The notes beneath the pieces were generated by a model. It had not been told where the DNA came from. It saw only the letters and a program-made list of their open reading frames with translations, and made no database searches. A stretch of 64,000 nt of DNA from positions 1,984,001 through 2,048,000 of the forward strand of contig NZ_JAPELX010000001.1 of assembly GCF_026343335.1 (NCBI RefSeq). Direction: 5' to 3'. A program made the position numbers and the translations under genes. The DNA is from Streptomyces sp. NBC_00078 (lineage in GTDB: Bacteria > Actinomycetota > Actinomycetes > Streptomycetales > Streptomycetaceae). How positions within the stretch are numbered: the first letter of the stretch is position 1; each line of letters begins with the position of its first letter. Positions 25,250-37,762 of this stretch are shown here, one piece after another.

Positions 25250-25981
25250 TCAGCCCCGCTGCCCGTACCCCCGGAGCTTCTCGCCCGCCTCCGCCATCTG
25301 TTCGCGGGACAGCAGCGCCGGTGACATGCCCGGTACCGACGACGCCGTCAGCCACAGCCGGCACATCCACTCCAGTTGGGCCGTGCGGTCGTAGGCCTGG
25401 TCCAGGGTGGTGCCGTAGGTGATCGTGCCGTGGTTCTGGAGGAGGCAGCCGGCGCGGTCGGCGAGGGCGTGGAGCATGTTCTCGGCCAACTCGTCGGTGC
25501 CATATGCCGCATAGGGGGCAACCCGGACAGGCCCACCGAGGGCGCCGGCCATGTAGTGGATCGTCGGGAGTTCGGGGACGAGTGTCGAGACGGCCGTCGC
25601 GTGCACGGCGTGCGTGTGAACGACGGCGCGGGCGTCGGTGGTGCGGTAGACGGCGAGGTGCATGGGTAGCTCACTGGTCGGGGCCAGGGTGCCGAGCACC
25701 TGCCGGCCGTCGAGGTCGACGCCGGTCACATCCGCGGGCGCGAGCCGGTCGTAGGGCACGCCCGACGGCGTGACCAGCACGGTGTCCCCGACGCGCACCG
25801 AGACGTTGCCGGACGTGCCGACGACGAGACCGTCGAGGACCGTGCGGCGGGCGGTCGCGACGAGCGCGTCCCAGGCGTGCGCCTCCTCGTCACCCACACC
25901 CCTCCCCCGCCCCTCCGGCACATCCCGTGCACCCTCTGGCGCATACCGCTCGCCCCGCTGGTCCCGCTGCCGCTCACCCAT
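25250..25981 (-). CDS. Class II aldolase/adducin-family protein (fuculose-phosphate aldolase-like)
   Basis: 243 residues from the ATG at 25981, or 215 from a GTG at 25897 that also has a strong GGAGGGG site; the first ~30 residues look dispensable, so the shorter form is plausible. The conserved pieces are GTSGNVSVRVGDTVLVTPSGVPYDRL, VVHTHAVHATAVSTL (metal-binding His pair) and LLQNHGTITYG (third His), as in FucA. It probably cleaves a sugar phosphate to dihydroxyacetone phosphate and an aldehyde in a Zn2+-dependent retro-aldol reaction. No sugar operon surrounds it. Confidence 0.85.
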   Translation of the reverse strand: MGERQRDQRGERYAPEGARDVPEGRGRGVGDEEAHAWDALVATARRTVLDGLVVGTSGNVSVRVGDTVLVTPSGVPYDRLAPADVTGVDLDGRQVLGTLAPTSELPMHLAVYRTTDARAVVHTHAVHATAVSTLVPELPTIHYMAGALGGPVRVAPYAAYGTDELAENMLHALADRAGCLLQNHGTITYGTTLDQAYDRTAQLEWMCRLWLTASSVPGMSPALLSREQMAEAGEKLRGYGQRG

Positions 25982-26177
25982 ACGCCGATCCTGTCAGGCG
26001 CACCCCCAACCCGCCGCCGGGCAGGGGCACTTTAGGGCGGAAGCCGGACCTCCGAAAGTCCCCGTACGCGGACACATCCCCCTGTCTTCGCGCTTGGCCG
26101 GAGATCGACGAACATTCAACGATCTTCCAGTAATCTCCGGTTGTTTTGTCGTGCACGTCGCCATTCCGGGGGGAAAC

Positions 26178-26927
26178 ATGGCTCGTGATCGCAAACCGTT
26201 CCGCCGTCGCGCCCGCGTCACAGCGGTCTGTGCGGCCGCACTCGCCATCGGGACGTCCGTCCTCGCCGAGCTTCCGGCCTCGGCGGCGAGCCCGCCGAAG
26301 GGGCACGACGTCTCTTCGCACCAGAGGGACGTCAACTGGTCCGACGCGAAGGCCGGAGGCGCCAGGTTCGTATACGTCAAGGCGACCGAGTCCACCGACT
26401 ACCGCAACCCGTACTTCGGCCGGCAGTACGGCGGCGCCCGCACCGCAGGGATCATCCGCGGTGCGTACCACTTCGCGCTGCCGGACAGGTCGCCGGGCGC
26501 GACGCAGGCAGCGTTCTTCGTGCGCAACGGCGGAAGGTGGAGCGCGGACGGCTGGACTCTGCCGCCCGCGCTCGACATCGAGTACAACCCGTACGACTCG
26601 AGGCACAAGTGCTACGGCCTGAGCAAGGCGGGCATGGTCGACTGGATCAAGTCGTTCAGCGACGAGCTGAAGCAGCTCACCGGCCGTCGCCCGGTGATCT
26701 ACACGACCGCCCACTGGTGGAACACATGCACCGGCCGCAGCCGCGCCTTCGCCTCGAACCACGCGCTGTGGATCGCCCGCCACGACTCGGCGGACGCGGG
26801 ATCACTGCCGGCCGGGTGGTCGTTCTGGACCTTCTGGCAGTACGACAACAGCGGCAGCCTGCCGGGTGACCAGAATCTCTTCAACGGGTCCCAGGCGCAG
26901 CTGAGGAGGTTCGCCCGGAGCCAGTGA
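26178..26927 (+). CDS. Secreted GH25 lysozyme (N,O-diacetylmuramidase)
   Basis: 249 residues. A signal peptide (VTAVCAAALAIGTSVLAELPASA, probable cut after ASA near residue 37) precedes one GH25 domain. Visible family marks: GHDVSSHQ (catalytic Asp) near residue 43, FVYVKATEST, GAYHFALPD, PALDIEYNPY (Asp-x-Glu catalytic pair) near 135, and FWTFWQYDNSGSLPG near the end. GH25 enzymes cut the MurNAc-GlcNAc bond of peptidoglycan; in Streptomyces this fits wall turnover or attack on other bacteria. GGGGGGAAAC precedes the ATG. A hairpin terminator follows at 26948. Confidence 0.93.
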   Translation: MARDRKPFRRRARVTAVCAAALAIGTSVLAELPASAASPPKGHDVSSHQRDVNWSDAKAGGARFVYVKATESTDYRNPYFGRQYGGARTAGIIRGAYHFALPDRSPGATQAAFFVRNGGRWSADGWTLPPALDIEYNPYDSRHKCYGLSKAGMVDWIKSFSDELKQLTGRRPVIYTTAHWWNTCTGRSRAFASNHALWIARHDSADAGSLPAGWSFWTFWQYDNSGSLPGDQNLFNGSQAQLRRFARSQ

Positions 26928-26947
26928 CCAGGGGACAGAAGGGGCCA

Positions 26948-26982
26948 GGGGGACGCCGAAAGCGGGCGGTACGGCGACCCCC
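26948..26982 (+). terminator. Terminator hairpin after the lysozyme gene
   Basis: GGGGG-A-CGCCG at 26948-26958 pairs with CGGCG-A-CCCCC at 26972-26982 (ten pairs plus an A-A mismatch) around a 13-nt loop. It lies 20 bp after the stop codon, before the PHO box of the next gene. Confidence 0.6.
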
Positions 26983-27010
26983 TCATCCAGACACTCCAGA
27001 GACCTCCCCA

Positions 27011-27043
27011 GTTCATCTTCCGTTCACTCAGGTTTCCTACGGT
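27011..27043 (+). promoter_or_regulatory. PHO box (PhoP-binding direct repeats) of the Pit gene
   Basis: Two clear 11-bp direct repeat units, GTTCATCTTCC (27011) and GTTCACTCAGG (27022), followed by a weaker third (TTTCCTACGGT, 27033). Streptomyces PhoP binds tandem 11-nt units whose core is GTTCACC. The box lies 37 bp before the start codon of the phosphate transporter, which strongly suggests phosphate-dependent control. Confidence 0.8.
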
Positions 27044-27079
27044 CAACCGACCGATGACTTCGAACGATTGCCTGGGTAA

Positions 27080-28333
27080 ATGGAAAACTTCTCGCTGATC
27101 CTCGCGATTGTGGTCGTAACCGCACTCGCGTTTGATTTCACGAACGGTTTCCACGACACCGCCAACGCGATGGCCACCACCATCTCGACCGGCGCGCTCA
27201 AGCCCAAGGTCGCGGTGGCCATGTCCGCCGTGCTGAACCTTGTTGGCGCCTTCCTCTCGGTGGAGGTCGCCAACACGATCTCCAAAGGTCTCGTCGACGA
27301 GACCGGCATACGTCCCGAGGTCATATTCGCGGCGCTGGTCGGCGCGATCCTCTGGAACCTGCTGACCTGGCTGGTCGGGCTCCCCTCCAGCTCCTCGCAC
27401 GCCCTGATGGGCGGTCTGATCGGCGCCACCGTCGCCTCGGCGGGTACGGGCGCCGTGCACGGCGACGTGCTCGTCACCAAGGTGCTCATCCCCGCGCTCG
27501 CCGCCCCGGTCGTGGCGGGCCTCGCAGCGATGCTCGCGACCCGGCTGTCGTACACCCTGGGCAGGAAGGCCGACGGCAAGGCCGCCGCGAAGGGCTACCG
27601 GGCCGGGCAGATCGCCTCCGCGGGCCTGGTCTCGCTGGCCCACGGCACCAACGACGCACAGAAGACGATGGGCATCATCACCCTCGCCCTGGTCGCCGGC
27701 GGCGCCGTCGCCCCGGACTCCGACCCGCCCACCTGGGTCATCCTCTCCGCGGGTCTCGCCATCGCGCTCGGCACCTACCTCGGCGGCTGGCGGATCATCC
27801 GCACCATGGGCAAGGGCCTCACCGAACTCCAGCCGCAGCAGGGCTTCGCCGCCCAGACCAGCGCGGCCACCGCGATCCTGGCCTCCTCGCACCTCGGCTT
27901 CTCCCTGTCCACCACCCACGTCGTCTCCGGTTCGGTGATGGGTGCGGGCCTCGGCCGCAAGGGCGGCGTGGTCCGCTGGTCGACGGCGACCCGGATGCTC
28001 GTGGCCTGGTGCCTGACCTTGCCGGCCGCGGCCCTGGTGGGCGCGCTGGCCGAGTCGGTCACCGATCTCGGCGCCTGGGGCACCGCCGTCGTCGCCGTCT
28101 TCCTGATCGCCTCCAGCGCGGCCATCTGGAAGCTCTCCCGGCGCGAGGTCGTCGACGCGACGAACGTCAACGAGACCGAGGAACCGGCCGGTGTGGTGAC
28201 CACGGCGATCGCCGCCGTGGCCCCGCCCCCGGCGGGCACGGTGGCCGAGGACCTGACAGCCACCATCCCCGCCCCGGCCACGGCCGCCACGGCCGTCCCC
28301 GACCCCGCGATCCCGCCGGCCGCGGCCGTCTGA
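27080..28333 (+). CDS. pitH2: Low-affinity inorganic phosphate transporter (Pit family)
   Basis: 417 residues, about ten membrane helices. Both halves carry the PHO4 signature: AFDFTNGFHDTANAMAT near residue 20 and GLVSLAHGTNDAQKTMGIITLAL near residue 186, plus GLPSSSSHALMGGLIGA and FSLSTTHVVSGSVMGAG. Pit carriers import divalent-metal phosphate complexes driven by the proton gradient. The long Ala/Pro tail after the last helix (~355-417) is unusual and likely disordered in the cytoplasm. The PHO box upstream predicts PhoP control. I recall the S. coelicolor orthologue, SCO1845, as pitH2. Probably co-transcribed with the next small gene. Confidence 0.9.
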   Translation: MENFSLILAIVVVTALAFDFTNGFHDTANAMATTISTGALKPKVAVAMSAVLNLVGAFLSVEVANTISKGLVDETGIRPEVIFAALVGAILWNLLTWLVGLPSSSSHALMGGLIGATVASAGTGAVHGDVLVTKVLIPALAAPVVAGLAAMLATRLSYTLGRKADGKAAAKGYRAGQIASAGLVSLAHGTNDAQKTMGIITLALVAGGAVAPDSDPPTWVILSAGLAIALGTYLGGWRIIRTMGKGLTELQPQQGFAAQTSAATAILASSHLGFSLSTTHVVSGSVMGAGLGRKGGVVRWSTATRMLVAWCLTLPAAALVGALAESVTDLGAWGTAVVAVFLIASSAAIWKLSRREVVDATNVNETEEPAGVVTTAIAAVAPPPAGTVAEDLTATIPAPATAATAVPDPAIPPAAAV

Positions 28334-28367
28334 GTCCGCGCACCCGGTACGAAGGAAGAGAAGCAGC

Positions 28368-28595
28368 ATGAAGATCGACTGGGCAGCTCTGGGCTCTGTC
28401 TTCGGCGTCAGCCTCGCGGTCACCGTGGGCCTCGTGGCCCTGTTCACCCTCGGCATCATGGGCCTGTCACGCCGCGAACGCGCCGCCACGCAGGGCGACT
28501 CGGCCGCGGCCGCGGTCACGGCCGCGTACGTGTGCTTCGCGGCATGCGCGGCGGCGGTGGCGTACGGGATCTATCTGGTGGTGGCCAAGGCCTGA
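28368..28595 (+). CDS. Small two-helix membrane protein linked to the Pit transporter
   Basis: 75 residues with two membrane helices: SVFGVSLAVTVGLVALFTLGIMGL (~10-33) and AYVCFAACAAAVAYGIYLVV (~53-72), joined by a polar loop SRRERAATQGD. It begins 34 bp after the Pit gene with GGAAGAG upstream and ends before a strong terminator, so both genes form one unit. It may be an accessory subunit; no catalytic motif is present. Confidence 0.75.
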   Translation: MKIDWAALGSVFGVSLAVTVGLVALFTLGIMGLSRRERAATQGDSAAAAVTAAYVCFAACAAAVAYGIYLVVAKA

Positions 28596-28611
28596 GGCCT
28601 GGGACCCCTTG

Positions 28612-28641
28612 GGTGCCGGGACGGTGATCCGTCCCGGCACC
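28612..28641 (+). terminator. Strong hairpin terminator after the Pit operon
   Basis: A perfect 13-bp stem (GGTGCCGGGACGG at 28612-28624, CCGTCCCGGCACC at 28629-28641) with a TGAT tetraloop, 16 bp after the stop of the small membrane protein gene. It isolates the Pit unit from the cobalamin riboswitch transcript. Confidence 0.8.
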
Positions 28642-28724
28642 ACGCGTTTGCGTGACCCCGGCGACCTCTTGGATGTGGGCCTGCGCACACTCCTCCGTCC
28701 CAGGTCAACAGCAAGTTGACTGCT

Positions 28725-28850
28725 CTTCCGGGCCCGTGGTGGACTGCCGGAGCCATGTACGACGGCGCGAGAGGAAGCCGGTGGAAGTCCGGCGCGGTCC
28801 CGCCACTGTCACCGGGGTAGGTAGTCCCGGGAGCCAGGAACTCTCACCGT
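28725..28850 (+). promoter_or_regulatory. Adenosylcobalamin riboswitch
   Basis: The core of the cobalamin element is unmistakable: GAGAGGAAGCCGGTGGAAGT and the following CCGGCGCGGTCCCGCCACTG (28770-28809), then the B12-box-type closing segment GAGCCAGGAACTC (28831-28843). In known cases AdoCbl binding sequesters the downstream ribosome site or favours termination and lowers expression of synthesis genes. The outer boundaries are approximate; the 5' helix may begin earlier. The element precedes cobD and presumably controls the seven coupled genes. A short hairpin (CAGGG...CCCTG, 28866-28883) overlaps the candidate cobD start and may be the expression platform. Confidence 0.92.
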
Positions 28851-28883
28851 CGGTCTCGTCGAACCAGGGCGTGGACACCCTGA

Positions 28884-29912
28884 GTGAGGACAAATCGCCA
28901 TGCGCGGCTGCCGTTTGAGGGGCACCGACCGAGCCCGAGCCCTATCCGACCCAGCGATCGGCTGAGCCCCTTGCGTGCCGATCGCGTCTTCGCGTACGGC
29001 GCCGCCGCCGGCCTTCTCGGTGACCTCCTGCTCGGCGATCCGCGCCGTGGGCATCCGGTCGCCGCGTTCGGGCGGGCCGCCGGTGCCGTGGAACGGGTGT
29101 TGTGGCGTGACCACCGCGGGTGGGGCGCGTTGCATGCCCTTGTGTGCGCCGGTGGAGCCGTCGGGATCGGTGCGGTCGCCGTCTCCGCCGTACGTCGCTC
29201 CCCCGCCGCCTCCGTCGCGGTGACCGCCGCCGCCACCTGGGCCGTCGTCGGGGGGACTTCGCTCGCTCGTGAGGCCCGGAGCATCGGGCGCGCACTGGAG
29301 TCGGGTGACGTCGAGGGTGCCAGGACCCGGCTGCCGCATCTGTGCGGGCGGGATCCGCAGGCTCTGGACGCCGACGGGATCGCGCGGGCCGTCGTCGAAT
29401 CCGTCGCGGAGAACACCTCCGACGCGGTGGTGGGGGCCCTGGTGTGGGGGGCCGTCGGCGGGGTGCCGGGGCTGCTCGGGTTCCGGGCCGTCAACACCCT
29501 CGACGCCATGGTCGGGCACAGGTCGCCCACGTACCGGCGCTACGGGTGGGCTTCCGCGCGGCTGGACGACGTGGCGGGCTGGCCGGGAGCCAGGCTGACC
29601 GCCGTACTGGCGACGGTCGCCGGTGATGACCCGCGTGGCGCGGTACGGGCCTGGCGGTCCGACGCCGGCGGGCATCCGAGCCCCAACGCCGGTCCCGTGG
29701 AGGCCTCGTTCGCCGGGGCTCTCGGGGTACGGCTCGGCGGGACCCTGTCGTACGGGGGGCGGGTCGAGCACCGGCCGGTCCTGAACCGGGTGGGCCGGGC
29801 CGTCGGCGTGCCCGACATCGAGCGGGCCGTACGGCTCTCGCGCCGCGTCGGACTGCTCGCGCTCGGCGTCAGTGTCGCCGCGCGCCTCATGGTGAAGGGA
29901 CACAGGAAATGA
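28884..29912 (+). CDS. cobD: CobD/CbiB adenosylcobinamide-phosphate synthase
   Basis: 342 residues from GTG 28884, or 313 from TTG 28971, where the conserved part (RADRVFAYGAAAGLLGDLLLGDPRRGHPVAAFG) begins; the true start is uncertain. A multi-helix membrane protein with the CbiB motif ARSIGRALESGDVEGARTRL and AVVESVAENTSDAVVGALVW, FRAVNTLDAMVGHRSP and the Asp/Pro-rich active region. It attaches aminopropanol (or its phosphate) to adenosylcobyric acid to give cobinamide. First gene after the riboswitch; its stop overlaps cobQ as ATGA. Confidence 0.92.
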   Translation: MRTNRHARLPFEGHRPSPSPIRPSDRLSPLRADRVFAYGAAAGLLGDLLLGDPRRGHPVAAFGRAAGAVERVLWRDHRGWGALHALVCAGGAVGIGAVAVSAVRRSPAASVAVTAAATWAVVGGTSLAREARSIGRALESGDVEGARTRLPHLCGRDPQALDADGIARAVVESVAENTSDAVVGALVWGAVGGVPGLLGFRAVNTLDAMVGHRSPTYRRYGWASARLDDVAGWPGARLTAVLATVAGDDPRGAVRAWRSDAGGHPSPNAGPVEASFAGALGVRLGGTLSYGGRVEHRPVLNRVGRAVGVPDIERAVRLSRRVGLLALGVSVAARLMVKGHRK

Positions 29913-31491
29913 GCGGTGGTCTGCTCGTCGCCGGTACCACCTCCGACGCCGGCAAGAGCGTCGTCACCGCCGGGATCTGTCGTTGGCTCGTGCGGCAAGG
30001 CGTCAAGGTCGCGCCCTTCAAGGCGCAGAACATGTCGCTCAACTCGTTCGTCACCCGGGAGGGCGCCGAAATCGGGCGGGCTCAGGCCATGCAGGCGCAG
30101 GCCTGCCGGATCGAACCCACCGCGCTCATGAATCCCGTGCTGCTCAAGCCCGGTGGCGAGCAGAGCAGTCAGGTCGTGCTGATGGGCAAGCCGGTCGGCG
30201 AGCTGAGTGCGCGCGGGTTCTTCGCGGAGCCCGGAGGGTCGCCCCCCGGCAGCGGCCTGCAAGGGGGGCGGCAGCAGCTTCTCGGCACCGTCCTCGACTG
30301 CCTCGCCGGGTTGCGGGGCACGTATGACGCCGTGATCTGTGAGGGGGCGGGTTCTCCCGCCGAGATCAACCTGCGGCGTACCGACATCGTGAACATGGGG
30401 ATCGCCCGGAACGCGCGGCTTCCCGTGCTCGTGGTCGGGGACATCGACCGTGGCGGCGTCTTCGCCTCCTTCTTCGGGACCGTCGCACTTCTCTCGCCCG
30501 AGGACCAGGAACTCGTCGCCGGGTTCCTCGTCAACAAGTTCCGGGGAGACGTCGGCCTGCTGGAGCCCGGGCTCGACATGCTGCACGGCCTCACCGGGCG
30601 GCACACCTACGGCGTCCTGCCCTTCCGGCACGGTCTCGGCATCGACGAGGAGGACGGCCTGCGGCCCGCCTTCAAATCAAGCACAGCCCTGCGCGGGACG
30701 GCGCTCGAGTCGAACGTCGCGCCGCCCCTCGGTGAGGACGTGCTGCGCGTCGCCGTCTGCGCGGTCCCCCTCATGTCCAACTTCACCGACGTGGACGCGC
30801 TGGCCGCCGAACCGGGTGTCCTCGTGCGGTTCGTGGACCGGCCCGAGGAGCTGGCCGACGCCGACCTCGTCATCGTTCCGGGCACCCGGGGCACGGTGAA
30901 GGCCCTGGAGTGGCTGCGGGAGCGCGGCCTTGCGGACGTCCTGGTGCGAAGGGCGCTGGAGCAGCGGCCCGTCCTCGGCATCTGCGGTGGCTACCAGATC
31001 CTCGGCGAGCACATCGAGGACGAGGTCGAGAGCCGGCGCGGACACGTCGAGGGCCTCGGAGTCCTGCCCGTGCGGGTGCGGTTCGCCCGCGAGAAGACCC
31101 TCACGCGGCCGGTTGGCCAAGCCCTCGGCGAGCCCGTCGAGGGGTACGAGATCCATCACGGGGTCGCCGAGGTCACCGGCGGGGAAGCCTTCATCTCCGA
31201 CGACGGGGGACACAGCCTGGACGGCTGCCGGGTCGGCCGGACCTGGGGCACGCACTGGCACGGTTCGCTGGAGTCGGACGGCTTCCGGCGGGCCTTCCTG
31301 CGGGAGGTGGCGGCCGCCGCGGGCCGCCGCTTCGTGCCGGCCCCCGACACCTCGTTCGCCGCGCTGCGCGAGGAGCAGCTCGACCGGCTCGGCGACCTGA
31401 TCGAACAGCACGCGGACACGGACGCGCTGTGGCGGCTCATCGAGTCGGGCGCGCCGCAAGGACTGCCTTTCATTCCACCGGGAGCGCCCGC

Positions 31492-31495
<4 letters not shown>
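29909..31495 (+). CDS. cobQ: Cobyric acid synthase CobQ
   Basis: 528 residues. N-terminal dethiobiotin-synthetase-like ATPase: LLVAGTTSDAGKSVVTAGIC with P-loop near residue 10 and APFKAQNMSLNS. C-terminal type I glutamine amidotransferase: VLGICGGYQILGE with the nucleophilic Cys near residue 353 and GYEIHHGVAE near 413. It amidates side chains b, d, e and g of adenosylcobyrinic a,c-diamide, using four glutamines and four ATP. Start and stop both overlap neighbours (ATGA), so it is coupled to cobD and cobN. Confidence 0.96.
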
Positions 31496-35156
<3,661 letters not shown>

Positions 35157-35160
<4 letters not shown>

Positions 35161-37163
35161 CCACCCCCTTCCCCTTTACGGCCGTGGTCGGCCAGGACGA
35201 CCTGCGGCTCGCGCTGCTGCTGAACGCCGTGTCGCCGGCCGTGGGCGGTGTGCTGGTGCGCGGCGAGAAGGGCACCGCCAAGTCGACGGCCGTACGCGCG
35301 CTTTCGGCGCTGCTGCCGGAGGTGGCGGTCGTCCCCGGGTGCCGCTTCTCCTGCGATCCCGCGAAGCCGGACCCGGAATGCCCGGACGGGCCGCACGAGG
35401 CCGGCTCCGGCACTCAACGGCCCGCGCGGATGGTCGAGTTGCCCGTCGGCGCCTCCGAGGACCGGCTCGTGGGCGCCCTCGACATCGAGCGGGCGCTGGC
35501 CGAGGGCGTCAAGGCCTTCGAGCCCGGCCTGCTCGCGGACGCGCACCGCGGGATCCTCTACGTCGACGAGGTCAATCTCCTGCACGACCACCTCGTCGAC
35601 CTGCTGCTGGACGCGGCCGCGATGGGCGCCTCCTATGTCGAACGCGAGGGCGTCTCCGTCCGGCACGCCGCCCGTTTCCTTCTCGTCGGCACCATGAACC
35701 CCGAAGAGGGCGAACTGCGGCCGCAGTTGCTCGACCGGTTCGGGCTGACGGTGGAGGTGGCGGCCTCCCGGGAGCCCGACCAGCGGGTGGAGGTCGTACG
35801 GCGGCGGCTCGCCCACGACGACGATCCGCCCGCCTTCGCGGCGCGTTGGGCGGACGAGGAGAGGGCGGTACGTCAGCGGATCGTCGCCGCACGCAAGTTG
35901 CTGCCGTCGGTGCGGCTGGGCGACGGGCCGCTGCGGCAGATCGCGGCGACCTGTGCCGCCTTCGAGGTGGACGGCATGCGGGCCGACATCGTGATGGCCC
36001 GTACCGCGACCGCGCTGGCTGCGTGGGCCGGGCGGACCGAGGTGCTGGCCGAGGACGTACGGCAGGCGGCGCTGCTCGCGCTGCCGCACCGGCGGCGGCG
36101 TAATCCCTTTGACGCTCCGGGACTTGACGAGGACAAGCTCGACGAGACGCTGGAGGAGTTCGGGGAGCCCGAGGACGACGATCCTGGGCCGGACGGGCCC
36201 GGTGGTGGGGGTGGCGGGCAGCCGCCCTCCGAGTCGGACGGTCCGCAGGGTGGTGACACCGGTGCCCGGCCCGAGCCCGGGGAGGGCGGCGAGCCGCAGG
36301 CCTCGGGAGCGGCCGAGCAGTCCGCCGTACGCGCCGCCGAGCCGTTCCGCACCAAGGTGCTGAGCGTGCCCGGGATCGGTGAGGGCGCGTCCGGGCGGCG
36401 TTCGCGGGCGCGGACGGAGCACGGCCGGACGACGGGTGCCCGACGGCCCCGGGGCGCGCTCACCAAACTGCACCTGGCGGCGACCGTGCAGGCCGCCGCG
36501 CCGCATCAGCGGGCGCGTGGCCGGTCGGGGCGGGGGCTGGTCGTGCGGCGGGACGATCTGCGGCAGGCGACCCGGGAGGGGCGCGAGGGCAACCTCGTGC
36601 TGTTCGTGGTCGACGCCTCCGGGTCGATGGCGGCCCGGCAGCGGATGAGTGCCGTGAAGGGCGCCGTGCTCTCGCTGCTGCTGGACGCGTATCAGCGGCG
36701 GGACAAGGTGGGGCTGGTGACGTTTCGGGGGGCGGCCGCCGATGTCGCGCTGCCGCCGACCTCGTCCGTGGACGCGGCGGCCGTCCGGCTGGAGACGTTG
36801 CCGACCGGTGGCCGTACGCCTCTTGCGGCCGGGTTGCTGAAGGCGCACGACGTGCTCCGGGTGGAGCGGTTGCGCGATCCGGCGCGGCGGGCGCTGGTCG
36901 TGGTGGTCACCGACGGGCGGGCCACGGGCGGCCCTGAGCCGGTCGCGCTCGCCGGGCGGGCGGCCCGGCTGTTCGCGGCCGAGGGGGTCGCCTCCGTGGT
37001 CGTCGACTGCGAGTCGGGGCCCGTACGGCTGGGGCTGGCCGGACAGCTCGCCGGGGAGCTCGGCGGTGCGGCGGTGACGCTCGACGAGTTGCGGGCGGAC
37101 TCGATCGCCGGCCTGGTGAGGGATGTACAGGGCACGCAGGGAACTTCGAGGAGGGCCGCGTAA
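35157..37163 (+). CDS. Cobaltochelatase ATPase/VWA subunit (ChlI-ChlD fusion)
   Basis: 668 residues, fused AAA+ and von Willebrand A modules, replacing separate CobS and CobT. AAA+: LVRGEKGTAKSTAVRAL (Walker A, ~32), GILYVDEVNLLHDHLVDLLLDAA (Walker B, ~138), FLLVGTMNPEEGELRPQLLDRFGL. A long acidic Gly/Glu/Pro linker (~325-400) follows; then VWA with an intact MIDAS: FVVDASGSMAARQRM near 485 and VVTDGRATGG. Such fusions power CobN in actinobacteria. GTG start overlapping cobN; the stop overlaps cobO by one base (TAATG). Confidence 0.92.
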
Positions 37164-37762
37164 TGCCGCAGGGGCAGCCGAGTGTGGTGCCGGACGACGG
37201 ACTGACGACCCGTCAGCGACGTAATCGGCCGCTGGTCGTCGTGCACACGGGCATCGGGAAGGGCAAGTCCACGGCCGCCTTCGGGCTGGCGCTGCGGGCC
37301 TGGAACCAGGGGTGGCCGATCGGGGTGTTCCAGTTCGTCAAGTCGGCCAAGTGGAAGGTCGGCGAGGAGAACGCGCTGCGGGTGCTCGGCGCCTCGGGTG
37401 AAGGCGGAAGCGTCGACTGGCACAAGATGGGCGAGGGGTGGTCCTGGGTTCAGCGGGACTCCCAGATGGACAACGAGGAGAAGGCCCGGGAGGGCTGGGA
37501 GCAGGTCAAGCGGGACCTCGCCGCCGAGACGTACAGGCTGTATGTGCTCGACGAGTTCGCGTATCCGATGCACTGGGGGTGGGTGGACACCGACGAGGTC
37601 GTGGAGGTGCTGCGGGAGCGGCCGGGGACCCAGCACGTGGTCATCACCGGGCGGAACGCGCCGGAGAAGCTCGTCGGGTTCGCCGACCTCGTGACCGACA
37701 TGTCCAAGGTCAAGCATCCGATGGACGAGGGCCAGAAGGGTCAGAGGGGCATCGAGTGGTAA
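37163..37762 (+). CDS. cobO: Cob(I)yrinic acid a,c-diamide adenosyltransferase CobO
   Basis: 199 residues of the CobA/CobO/BtuR family. An N-terminal P-loop VVHTGIGKGKSTAAFGLALRAW (~28-50), FQFVKSAKWKVGEENAL, and LYVLDEFAYPMHWGWVDTDEVVEVL (Walker-B-like) are all present; HVVITGRNAPEKLVGFADLVTDM closes the fold. It transfers the adenosyl group of ATP to cob(I)yrinic diamide, making the upper ligand. The ATG overlaps the previous stop by one base. Confidence 0.96.
   Translation: MPQGQPSVVPDDGLTTRQRRNRPLVVVHTGIGKGKSTAAFGLALRAWNQGWPIGVFQFVKSAKWKVGEENALRVLGASGEGGSVDWHKMGEGWSWVQRDSQMDNEEKAREGWEQVKRDLAAETYRLYVLDEFAYPMHWGWVDTDEVVEVLRERPGTQHVVITGRNAPEKLVGFADLVTDMSKVKHPMDEGQKGQRGIEW

Noticed and set aside
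28704..28720. GTCAAC...GTTGAC inverted repeat before the riboswitch as an operator
   Set aside because: Six pairs only and it may be part of the riboswitch 5' region or its promoter; no independent support.
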